Below, piece by piece: positions 56,101-64,000 of a DNA stretch of 64,000 bases. Positions within the stretch are counted from its first letter, which is position 1. Each line of letters begins with the position of its first letter. Source of the DNA: an uncultured Clostridium sp. GTDB taxonomy: Bacteria > Cyanobacteriota > Vampirovibrionia > Gastranaerophilales > Gastranaerophilaceae. A model generated the notes under the pieces. The model was not told where the DNA came from. It did not search any database and was given only the letters and a program-made list of their open reading frames with translations. Made by a program: the position numbers and the translations under genes. Where the stretch lies: the NCBI GenBank assembly GCA_905212085.1, contig CAJMDF010000003.1:1-64000 (forward strand), in the 5' to 3' direction.

Positions 56101-57384
56101 TTTATTGTATGCATTTAATTTTTCTACATTTGTCTTATAAGTTTCTGGATTAATTTGGAAACTGTATGGAGCGACAGTATCATTATGATTATTTATATCT
56201 AAGTAATTTTTATCAAATTTTTCGTATGCTTTGATTAATTCTTTATTACTTAATTTATCTGCGTTTGTAAGCCTGTTATCATAGATTTGAATATATGTAG
56301 GTTTTTTAGGATCATATTCTCTATTATTTGATTTAATACTAATAGTCCCGTTATCATTTTCTATGAATTTGTATGGGGAGTTAACAATTCTGTGGGTTAC
56401 ATGAGCTGTATTTTTGCCGAATACTCCAAGAGCAAGTGGGCTATCTTTCAGTCCTGTAATTCTAAACCAATAGAAATAAGGAGATCTATCTCCCCATTTA
56501 AGAATATGTTGAAAATGTACACCTTCAAGACCTTCATTTACGTATGCACCGTCAGATACTAAGTTCATGCCTTTTGCAAACATTTTTCGTTGGATAGATG
56601 CATAGTTATTAATATTTCCTAAGCTTTGAGCCATTTGGAAACAGTTTTTATTCCAGTATGAATGTGCAGTAAGACTGTCATCTGTAAATAAAGGGAGTGT
56701 AATTATTCTTGTAAAGTTATCCAGTTCTCCGTTATCCAGAGATTTTTCAATACCTGCTAAGGAGCCGCCTATTTTATTCCCAAAATTCTTGGACGAACTC
56801 ATTAAGTCTACGATTTCTTCCGGAGATTTCATAACTATTTTGTTGTTTTCGTCATATTTCCATATAACATTGTTGCAGTCAGGAATAATCAATTTCATTG
56901 CTCCGCCTTTTGAAACTGAAGGAGCTCTGTCTGTTATAATATTATATACATCATAAGCATTATGGGTATTTTGTGCTTCATTTATAATATTCCCAGGATC
57001 CAGCATGTAAATTGGAGGAGCTGAATGATTATCTTTTGGGTAGAGTTTATAATGATAAGCAAAAGGCTCATCTGGAGCTATGTCAAAATCCCCTGCTAAA
57101 TCAATTTTTGTAGCTTTCCCGCTTTGAAGTTTAATCCCTCGTTCTTTATTTTCTGAATTATCATCCATGGAATCAAGTCTATCGAGTATATTAATTATTT
57201 TATAGTTGTTATTTTTATCTTTATCAACAGAATATAATTCTAAATAACAATCATATTTACTGTCATCATAGACATAGTTAAATTCATATTCTTTATCCCC
57301 ATATTCAGATTTTTTGGGTTTGTATCCTTCAAATTGAATGTTATTATTGATTCTTGGTTGATTTAAATTTAAATTTACTTTCAC
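53194..57384 (-). CDS. Giant GH13-like alpha-glucan enzyme with FEG-type N-terminus
   Basis: 1396 residues, far longer than usual GH13 enzymes. The N-terminus is MKVNLNLNQPRINNNIQFEG, the window's Asn-rich FxG lead, with no secretion signal. A long N-terminal region includes SDGAYVNEGLEGVHFQHILK. The nucleophile Asp of the RID motif is in LDWRIDATKDIG (near 816), the acid/base Glu in AAEVTDLGE (near 862), and the NHD motif in FAGNHDKCRALDG (near 968). NPTLFAGDEYG and a C-terminal beta domain follow. The start is GTG, with AAGGAG 8 bases before. Likely intracellular glycogen or alpha-glucan processing with MalQ at 13815; specificity unknown. Confidence 0.82.
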   Translation of the reverse strand: MKVNLNLNQPRINNNIQFEGYKPKKSEYGDKEYEFNYVYDDSKYDCYLELYSVDKDKNNNYKIINILDRLDSMDDNSENKERGIKLQSGKATKIDLAGDFDIAPDEPFAYHYKLYPKDNHSAPPIYMLDPGNIINEAQNTHNAYDVYNIITDRAPSVSKGGAMKLIIPDCNNVIWKYDENNKIVMKSPEEIVDLMSSSKNFGNKIGGSLAGIEKSLDNGELDNFTRIITLPLFTDDSLTAHSYWNKNCFQMAQSLGNINNYASIQRKMFAKGMNLVSDGAYVNEGLEGVHFQHILKWGDRSPYFYWFRITGLKDSPLALGVFGKNTAHVTHRIVNSPYKFIENDNGTISIKSNNREYDPKKPTYIQIYDNRLTNADKLSNKELIKAYEKFDKNYLDINNHNDTVAPYSFQINPETYKTNVEKLNAYNKTLPEYQRIRLHSGQGTKEVTQFEYFGLDGKHESGFYTWDANPDIAKLNYIFSHTDTQDLLNIGNPRERAAKTALLKRKNIEVQDYAVSSAQFWTKKTNQILNLNVAQHLRNIQNLDADGIYDLIKSQADGKVFPKDLDVNKKIVENVLNNRYELYGFDSVESYNDSIVQGLMDVPLDSIEVGDDIVAALSSPYISKRATQEDQIGVSRYEMMQQNNPHMRMEYKETYELTDKMYTKEMYSLAKEILAGVESKLPENNKLHDQYGNATPYGKYVIPLLTSEIARFAIIKAVDPNASFTYNKETGEVSYDYNSLKKTSLLGMGIIADCPEDEAKSLVNHLRKGIRNINPREKEKLASALLKSIKGTNFDSFKLAEMIVNRTEAGLDWRIDATKDIGDIESLRNKKTDFEYTWNKVIDFWSKFTDGVKEYHPDAYIAAEVTDLGEIYSKGYGEKSGERFAGKTEAMRKLLNEAGFTTTANYDYFSSDLTKIFGKLFDYDGQNSPEKGYDQGKTILEKLVGADNFLNSGSLESLIYSYTFAGNHDKCRALDGFSMDMDLVYTDLTENGNPYRERAYRILNGVKYGENVYQDAVNNYDYNKVSNLAIAKSESIASGMGKAKELIGLSDSRKNYVYDKMVEALKNLSNGYHKGKVFEADGFGARDYNIALDIVFDEMDYIEPDASKRLNADEKKKLKDKTLEKIIDPAMSKLLGQTKFLTALVGNPTLFAGDEYGATGYETTTKNIYLQNRNVIHEDWADPNSPNFKEFVKKHKDNMMAVLSLRSRPELQPLNDGTPFALKEQNAHYKFDVYKDDTNKTKDNFEKTEEGDTQISALLRQSPNGAMTISLFNTAGLNHTFDKYYDPAEVTLPYIDLNDDRGGRVGLKGGLKSGMKFRNADKNDKTIYYVNDKNQITGPDQTPIKFKDSTLILYHEPSFTGRRVLYNPQYNIVSNPYSQVNKEKQNIGNKLALLSK

Positions 57385-57501
57385 GAGAAAACTCCTTACT
57401 ACTCCATTTATAACTCAAGTGAAGAAATTTTTTTGACATAATGTCTGATATTATTAAGAAATTTTTACAAAAAAAGATAAAAAAAATCTTTCTTGGTATA
57501 A

Positions 57502-58791
<1,290 letters not shown>

Positions 58792-58808
58792 TAATAAAAG
58801 AAAAATAA

Positions 58809-58850
58809 AAAAATACCGCTAATAATTAGTTAGCGGTATTTTTTTTATAA
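58809..58850. terminator. Bidirectional terminator after ahcY
   Basis: Stem TACCGCTAA/TTAGCGGTA with A- and T-runs on the two sides, between the convergent ahcY and glycosyltransferase genes. Confidence 0.92.
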
Positions 58851-59711
58851 TAAAGTCTTAAGTGTTAAACTAATTGTATTCCTTAAGCCTAACTCTGTTT
58901 TTTCTTGCCATAAAAATTTAATTGTTTCAGGACGGATTTTTAAGTTGTTTTCGATATTTATTTTTGTAGCTTGGTCACTGTGTAATTTTTTATCTCCTGT
59001 GACAAATGTACAATTCCCTGCATTGTTTTTATGCCTTCTGTAACCGATAAGCGGGGTATAAATTATTGCAGAGCCACCTATTAAATTTGCAAAATTAAAT
59101 AAAAATTTATCAGGACAAATTTTCCATTTGTCAGTATTTTTGTAATTTTTAATCAGTTCAATTGATGCTTTTCTAAACATTGCAGAGCTGTTTGGTGACC
59201 AGTACCATCCTCCAAAATGTTTGTATTTTAAAATTTTGTACTTAACTTTTTCTCCGGCAAAAAGTTCATCAAGATTTTTGCAATGTGGTGATGATATTGA
59301 ATTCATTGTATGAATTTCATCATTATCACCGATTTCAATAATTTGGCAGGATGTAAATGCGACAGATGTTTCAAGATGAACTCTTATATGATTTTTAGTG
59401 TAATCAGGCATCAAAATGTCATCACTGTCAATAAAACTTACAAATTGACCTTGAGCTATTTCTAAGCCTTTAATCATTGAAGCCATTTGCCCTTGATTTG
59501 TGGTTTGTTTTATCAGAGTAATTTTTAAATCCTGATTTTCAGATATAAAATTTTCAATAATTTGGCAGGAGTTATCTTTAGAACAGTCATCTACTACAAT
59601 GATTTCAAAGTTTTTATAAGTTTGAGCTTTTATGCTCTCTAGAGTTTTTAAAATATATTTTTCATAGTTGTAAGAAGTTACAACAAATGACACCATAGGT
59701 AATTTAAGCAT
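58845..59711 (-). CDS. Glycosyltransferase family 2
   Basis: A 288-residue GT-A transferase with PMVSFVVTSYNYEKYILKTL at the N-terminus, EIIVVDDCSKDNSCQIIENF, and the metal-binding DxD as SFIDSDDILMPDY. The C-terminal half has a GGWYWSPNSSAMFRK acceptor-like region. It adds sugars from nucleotide-sugar donors to surface glycans; donor and acceptor are unknown. Its start overlaps the upstream DUF475 gene by 8 bases, so the two are coupled. Confidence 0.9.
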   Translation of the reverse strand: MLKLPMVSFVVTSYNYEKYILKTLESIKAQTYKNFEIIVVDDCSKDNSCQIIENFISENQDLKITLIKQTTNQGQMASMIKGLEIAQGQFVSFIDSDDILMPDYTKNHIRVHLETSVAFTSCQIIEIGDNDEIHTMNSISSPHCKNLDELFAGEKVKYKILKYKHFGGWYWSPNSSAMFRKASIELIKNYKNTDKWKICPDKFLFNFANLIGGSAIIYTPLIGYRRHKNNAGNCTFVTGDKKLHSDQATKINIENNLKIRPETIKFLWQEKTELGLRNTISLTLKTLL

Positions 59712-60774
59712 TTTTAGAATCCTGTTCAGCTAATAATCTTTCCATCTTTTTATTGTGCATAACTGAAGAAATAAATGCAGCAATAATAAATCCTAATCCT
59801 ATACCGCCAGTAACAATTTCCGGAATTTCTTTTACTGTAGATACTAGCATAAGACAAGCTAAAGCACCTATTGCCCAATGTGCACCATGTTCTAAGTATA
59901 AAAATTGTTTTAGAGTTTTCTTTTCAACAAGCATTATAGTAAGTGATCTTACAAACATAGCACCGATTGCAAGACCGATTGATATTATTATGATATCTTT
60001 ACTTAATGCAAAAGCTCCTAATACACCGTCTAATGAGAAAGATGCATCAATTAATTCCAAGTATAAAAAGCTGATTAATCCAGTGCAGCCTGCACCTTGT
60101 GCGGCACAGCTGGCAAGTCTCATTTCTTCATGTTTTTCCAAATAATGAGTAAATCCGTCAATTAATAAGTAAGTTATAATCCCTGAAATTCCAGCAATCA
60201 TAACATGAATTTTTTGTTCAACAGGTACAAAGTTTTGAGTTGCAAGAAGCATAAAAAGAGAGATTACAATTTCAATACCTTTGATGTGGTCAAAATGTGA
60301 TAACCAATATTCTATAGGTTTAATCCAATGAATTTCTTTTTTGTGGTCAAAAAAGTAGTTCAAGAACAGCATAATTAAGAACATTCCGCCGAATGTAACG
60401 ATCGGTGCATGTGTCTGATGCAAGTAATAAGCATATTTATCAGCATTGGTAAGTGCAATATTTGCAACTTCAAGCATTTTTAATTTCGCAAAAATAGAAA
60501 CGACTAAAATTGGGAATAAAAATCTCATACCGAATACTGCGATGATGATACCCCAAGTTAAAAATCTCATACGCCATTTATGACTCATTTTTTCAAGCTT
60601 CATTGCATTCACAACAGCGTTATCAAAAGATAAACTAATCTCTAAAATTCCTAATACAATTGCAATGAATACACACGTAAGACCTGTTCCGGAATGTACA
60701 TGTTCTCCCCAAAAATATGCCCCGATAAGCCCTGCTATGGTCACGATATATGAACCTAAAAAATATTCTAGCAT
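59704..60774 (-). CDS. TerC/DUF475-family membrane protein
   Basis: A 356-residue protein with about nine membrane spans. The family signature is GILEISLSFDNAVVNAMKLE (acidic Asp within the membrane), repeated later as LELIDASFSLDGVLGAFALS. Such proteins are linked to metal ion export or tellurium resistance; in several bacteria TerC proteins load manganese onto exported enzymes. The exact role here is unknown. First gene of a two-gene unit with the glycosyltransferase. Confidence 0.88.
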   Translation of the reverse strand: MLEYFLGSYIVTIAGLIGAYFWGEHVHSGTGLTCVFIAIVLGILEISLSFDNAVVNAMKLEKMSHKWRMRFLTWGIIIAVFGMRFLFPILVVSIFAKLKMLEVANIALTNADKYAYYLHQTHAPIVTFGGMFLIMLFLNYFFDHKKEIHWIKPIEYWLSHFDHIKGIEIVISLFMLLATQNFVPVEQKIHVMIAGISGIITYLLIDGFTHYLEKHEEMRLASCAAQGAGCTGLISFLYLELIDASFSLDGVLGAFALSKDIIIISIGLAIGAMFVRSLTIMLVEKKTLKQFLYLEHGAHWAIGALACLMLVSTVKEIPEIVTGGIGLGFIIAAFISSVMHNKKMERLLAEQDSKNA

Positions 60775-60894
60775 TTATGTAACTCTCCTTATTTAATTAA
60801 ATATGTATTTATATTATATTTAAGAATTATGGTGAAAACAATCATCTAAAATTTGTATAATATTTATATATCAATTATTTAGCTACTTTTGAAT

Positions 60895-60922
60895 TTGAAA
60901 AAATTTTTGTTCTTGATATAAT
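60895..60922 (+). promoter_or_regulatory. prfA promoter, leaderless layout
   Basis: TTGAAA (60895-60900), 16 bases and TATAAT (60917-60922), then six bases to the ATG. The same spacing as at the export ATPase and era genes; no Shine-Dalgarno. Confidence 0.7.
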
Positions 60923-60928
60923 CAAATT

Positions 60929-62011
60929 ATGAAAGATATGTTAGATAAAATTCTTCAAATAGAGAAGAAATATAATGAATTAGGTGTTACACTCTCAGAT
61001 CCTGCAGTAATTCACGATTACAATAAATTCAGGGATCTTTCTAAGCAAAGAAAGTCTATGGAGGAAACCGTTGAACTTTATTATGCTTGGAAAAAAGCTG
61101 TTGATGCTATTGAAGAAGCTAAACAGATGATGCATGAAGAAAAAGATGAGGAAATGAAAAGTTTCCTTAAAGCTGAAATTGAAAGCAATGAAGCTAAACT
61201 TCCTGAATATGAACAAAGAATGAAAGTTTTATTGCTTCCTCGAGATCCAATGGATGATAAAGATATTATGCTTGAAATCAGAGGCGGTGCAGGCGGTGAT
61301 GAGGCAAATATTTTTGCAGGGGATCTTGCAAGAATGTATATGAGATATGCTGATAAAAAAGGCTGGCAGACTCAAGTTTTAAGTAAAACAGAATGTGAAG
61401 CAGGCGGTGTGTCTGAAATAATTATTTCAATCAAAGGTGATGGAGTATATTCTCAATTGAAATATGAATCAGGTGTACACAGAGTGCAAAGAGTTCCAGC
61501 GACGGAATCTCAAGGTCGAGTACATACATCAACTGCAACAGTTGCTGTAATGCCTGAAGTCGATGATGTGGAAGTAAATCTTAATATGAATGATGTTGAA
61601 ATCACAACAGCTCGTTCAGGCGGTGCAGGCGGTCAAAACGTTAACAAGGTTGAAACTGCTGCGAGAGTATTCCACAAACCTACAGGGATTATGATTTTCT
61701 GTACTGAAGAACGCTCACAATTACAAAACAAAGAGCGTGCATTACAAATCCTTAAAGCAAAACTTTATGATATGGAAGTGCAAAAACAAATGAAGGAAAT
61801 TACTGATTTACGCCGTTCTCAAGTTGGGACAGGTGACAGAAGTGAAAGAATCAGAACTTACAATTTCCCTCAAGGCCGTTTAACCGACCACCGTATCAAT
61901 CACAATTTGAATGTAAATACTGTAATTGACGGTGATTTGGATGAATTGATTAATCTGTTGATTGAACACGACCAAAAATTAAAATTAGAAAAACTCGCTG
62001 AGGTGAATTAG
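60929..62011 (+). CDS. prfA: Peptide chain release factor 1
   Basis: A 360-residue RF1. It has the stop-codon-reading PAT tripeptide in [17 protein letters not shown] and the GGQ peptidyl-hydrolysis motif in [20 protein letters not shown] (near residue 234). It releases the chain at UAA and UAG. It heads a translation operon: the stop overlaps the GTG start of ylxR by one base, and ylxR overlaps infB. Confidence 0.98.
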   Translation: MKDMLDKILQIEKKYNELGVTLSDPAVIHDYNKFRDLSKQRKSMEETVELYYAWKKAVDAIEEAKQMMHEEKDEEMKSFLKAEIESNEAKLPEYEQRMKVLLLPRDPMDDKDIMLEIRGGAGGDEANIFAGDLARMYMRYADKKGWQTQVLSKTECEAGGVSEIIISIKGDGVYSQLKYESGVHRVQRVPATESQGRVHTSTATVAVMPEVDDVEVNLNMNDVEITTARSGGAGGQNVNKVETAARVFHKPTGIMIFCTEERSQLQNKERALQILKAKLYDMEVQKQMKEITDLRRSQVGTGDRSERIRTYNFPQGRLTDHRINHNLNVNTVIDGDLDELINLLIEHDQKLKLEKLAEVN

Positions 62012-62256
62012 TGGTAGAACGAAAATGTGCAGGGTGCGGTAAGTTAAAAAATAGGGATGAATTAATAAAGATTACTAAGGAAAACCTGCACGGTGACGTC
62101 GTTATAAACCACAGTAATAAAATATTTGGCAGATCTGTATATCTCTGCTATAATAATTCGTGTATAGAAGCCGCTTTTAAAAAAAATAGAATTTCAAAAG
62201 CCTTAAAAACTTCTGTACCGGAAGATTTGAAAGGAAGATTAATAAATGAGTTTTGA
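62011..62256 (+). CDS. ylxR: YlxR-family RNA-binding protein
   Basis: 81 residues with the YlxR/DUF448 pattern [20 protein letters not shown] and a later [20 protein letters not shown]. The start is GTG at 62011, overlapping the prfA TAG, with GAGGTG ahead. In Bacillus the protein (RnpM) binds RNase P RNA. In most bacteria it lies between nusA and infB; here prfA takes the nusA position. Confidence 0.92.
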   Translation: MVERKCAGCGKLKNRDELIKITKENLHGDVVINHSNKIFGRSVYLCYNNSCIEAAFKKNRISKALKTSVPEDLKGRLINEF

Positions 62257-64000
62257 TACAATAAGAATAAATGAATTAGCAAAAGAACTGGGTATGACAA
62301 GTAAAGAAGTTATAGAAAAATTTGCCCAGTTATCTATCACAGGCAAAACTCATTCAAGTACAGTGACAGTTGATCAGGTAAGAAGATTAAAAGAATTCAT
62401 TGCAAACGGCGGTGTAAAAGAGCATAAAAAGCCAAAAGCTTTTGTCGTAAAAAAAGCAAAAGTCGCTGAAACTCCTGTTGCAGAAGAAACTAAACCTGTT
62501 GCAGAAAAAAAAGTAGAAGTTGTAAGACCTGCCGCTCCTAAAGTAGAGGTTGTAAAACCAAAACCGCAAAGCCGTTTAGAAATCGTAAGACGTGCACCTA
62601 AGAAACCTGTTGTAGAAAAAACAGAAAAATCTTCCGAAACAAAAAAATTCCCTCCAAGATCAGAAAGACCTCAAAGAGGAGAAAGACAGTTTCCACCTAA
62701 AAAAGATGGTGCTCCTAATAAAAAACCTTTCGAAAAACCTTCAGGAGAAAGAAAACCTATTCAAAGAACTATAATTTCTCAAGACATTTATGAGAATAAA
62801 GGTCAGGGCAGAAAACGCAACGATTCTAAAAAGAAAGGTAAAGATTTTAATTCTAAAAAAGAAGAACAAGAAAGAATCTCACTAGAAAAAGCTGCTGCTC
62901 AAAAACATAAAAAACGTACTCATAAAGAAGAAGAAGCTGCTCAAGTTACACAAATTGTCGTAAATCATGCTATGACAATAGGTGAATTGTCTGAAAAGAT
63001 TCAAAAGACTCCTGCAGAAATCGTTAAATTCTTAATGATGAACGGCATTATGGCTACTGTAAATCAACTTATTGACGTTGATGTTATTAAGAAGATTTGT
63101 GCAGAATACAATTTGGAAGTTCTTGATGAAGACTTAGATGCTTACATGGAAGAAGAACTTGAAAAAGAAGAAAAAGTTAAAAAACTTACAGAAGTTGATA
63201 AAAAATTACTTAAAAGACGTGCACCTGTTGTAAGTATTATGGGACACGTTGACCATGGTAAAACAACTTTGTTAGACAGTATAAGAGCTTCAAAACATAA
63301 AATTGTAGCGACAGAAGTAGGCGGGATTACACAGTCTATCGGTGCATATACAGTTTATCTTGACAATAACAAAGATAAGAAAATCGTATTTGTAGATACT
63401 CCGGGGCACGAAGCATTTACCGAAATGAGAGCACGTGGTGCTAAAGCTACGGATATTGCAATTTTGGTAGTTGCAGCAGATGATGGTATAATGCCTCAGA
63501 CTATTGAAGCTATTAACCACGCTAAAGCAGCTGAAGTTCCTATTATTGTTGCAGTAAACAAGATTGATAAACCGGATGCAAATCCTGACAGAGTATTACA
63601 ACAATTAACAGAACACGGTTTGGTTCCGGAAGAATGGGGCGGAGATACTATTGTCGTAAAAGTTTCAGCATTGCAAGGTACAGGTATTGATGAATTATTA
63701 GAATACATCTTGTTAGTTGCTGACATCCAAGATTTAAAAGCTAACCCTAAAGCAGAAGCTTCCGGGGTTGTAATTGAAGCAAACCTTGATAAAGGTAAAG
63801 GTCCTGTAGCGACATTGCTTGTACAAAACGGTACGTTACGTGTGGGGAATTGTATTGTAGTAGGTACAGCTTGTGGTCGTGTAAGGGCATTATTATCAGA
63901 TTCAGGAGAAAGAATTCAAAAGGCAGAACCGTCAACTCCTGTCGAAATTCTGGGTTTGACAGAAGTGCCTCAAGCGGGTGATTATTTTGAAGTTGTAAAA
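62246..64000 (+). CDS. infB: Translation initiation factor IF-2, 3' end beyond window
   Basis: An open frame of 585 codons from ATG at 62246, still open at the window end. The IF2_N-like start is [21 protein letters not shown] long Lys/Pro/Glu-rich linker follows, a second IF2_N-like domain is seen at [20 protein letters not shown], and then the GTPase domain with G1 GHVDHGKT (near 332), [16 protein letters not shown] and [11 protein letters not shown], and part of domain II. It delivers initiator tRNA to the 30S subunit. It overlaps ylxR by 11 bases. AAGGAAG lies 7 bases before ATG. Confidence 0.97.
   Translation, partial: MSFDTIRINELAKELGMTSKEVIEKFAQLSITGKTHSSTVTVDQVRRLKEFIANGGVKEHKKPKAFVVKKAKVAETPVAEETKPVAEKKVEVVRPAAPKVEVVKPKPQSRLEIVRRAPKKPVVEKTEKSSETKKFPPRSERPQRGERQFPPKKDGAPNKKPFEKPSGERKPIQRTIISQDIYENKGQGRKRNDSKKKGKDFNSKKEEQERISLEKAAAQKHKKRTHKEEEAAQVTQIVVNHAMTIGELSEKIQKTPAEIVKFLMMNGIMATVNQLIDVDVIKKICAEYNLEVLDEDLDAYMEEELEKEEKVKKLTEVDKKLLKRRAPVVSIMGHVDHGKTTLLDSIRASKHKIVATEVGGITQSIGAYTVYLDNNKDKKIVFVDTPGHEAFTEMRARGAKATDIAILVVAADDGIMPQTIEAINHAKAAEVPIIVAVNKIDKPDANPDRVLQQLTEHGLVPEEWGGDTIVVKVSALQGTGIDELLEYILLVADIQDLKANPKAEASGVVIEANLDKGKGPVATLLVQNGTLRVGNCIVVGTACGRVRALLSDSGERIQKAEPSTPVEILGLTEVPQAGDYFEVVK

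Overview
The window is AT-rich, densely coded chromosomal DNA. Several things point to an uncultured gut bacterium of the Vampirovibrionia/Melainabacteria (Gastranaerophilales) type. There is a cyanobacterial-style Omp85 with three POTRA domains, an Omp85/Skp outer-membrane assembly pair, many FTLAE(I/V)LITLG prepilins, and several lineage-style proteins that open with an Asn-rich, FxG-type N-terminus. This placement is inference from sequence style; no database search was run.

Layout. 1-3360: 3' part of an rRNA operon (23S, 5S, terminator). 3.4-13.8 kb: spmAB-like genes, an EF-hand/His-rich protein, two prepilin genes each divergent from a small XRE-type regulator, ADP-forming acyl-CoA synthetase, a radical SAM protein and lineage-type membrane proteins. 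13.8-25.7 kb: GH77 glucanotransferase, a soluble protein carrying the cytoplasmic domain of FlhA/SctV, uridine phosphorylase, Skp and BamA, RsmI, a sugar-binding lipoprotein, an AMIN-like membrane protein and Era. 25.7-29.4 kb: orphan response regulator, SpeD, a third prepilin/XRE pair and ribosomal protein S16. 29.4-30.0 kb: a gene-free stretch holding an S16 leader and a 420-bp element of nested perfect inverted repeats. 30.0-34.1 kb: a type III secretion/flagellar-type ATPase, ZIP transporter, methyltransferase and radical SAM/SPASM protein. 34.2-45.0 kb: a co-directional podovirus-like cassette (zinc-ribbon protein, LuxR-type HTH, amidase, tail hub, capsid, scaffold-like, adaptor, small and large terminase, GNAT, portal, a secreted moron, small membrane proteins) with no integrase, replication or repressor gene. 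45.1-64.0 kb: a helical-ended protein of unknown function, SecA, a fourth prepilin with a G10 tract and an inserted palindromic repeat, YchF, aldehyde dehydrogenase, a giant GH13-like protein, AhcY, a glycosyltransferase, a DUF475/TerC membrane protein, and prfA-ylxR-infB running off the end.

Themes. (1) Four prepilin genes sit under three separate local repressor-like switches and one homopolymer switch, which looks like an individually controlled pilin repertoire. (2) Two type III export components, an ATPase and a membrane-less FlhA-C protein, occur without a flagellar cluster. (3) The phage-derived cassette is intact but incomplete as a phage. (4) The 420-bp nested inverted-repeat element at 29571-29990 is not explained by any gene. 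Three genes (era, the export ATPase, prfA) share a -10 box placed exactly six bases before ATG, suggesting leaderless transcripts.
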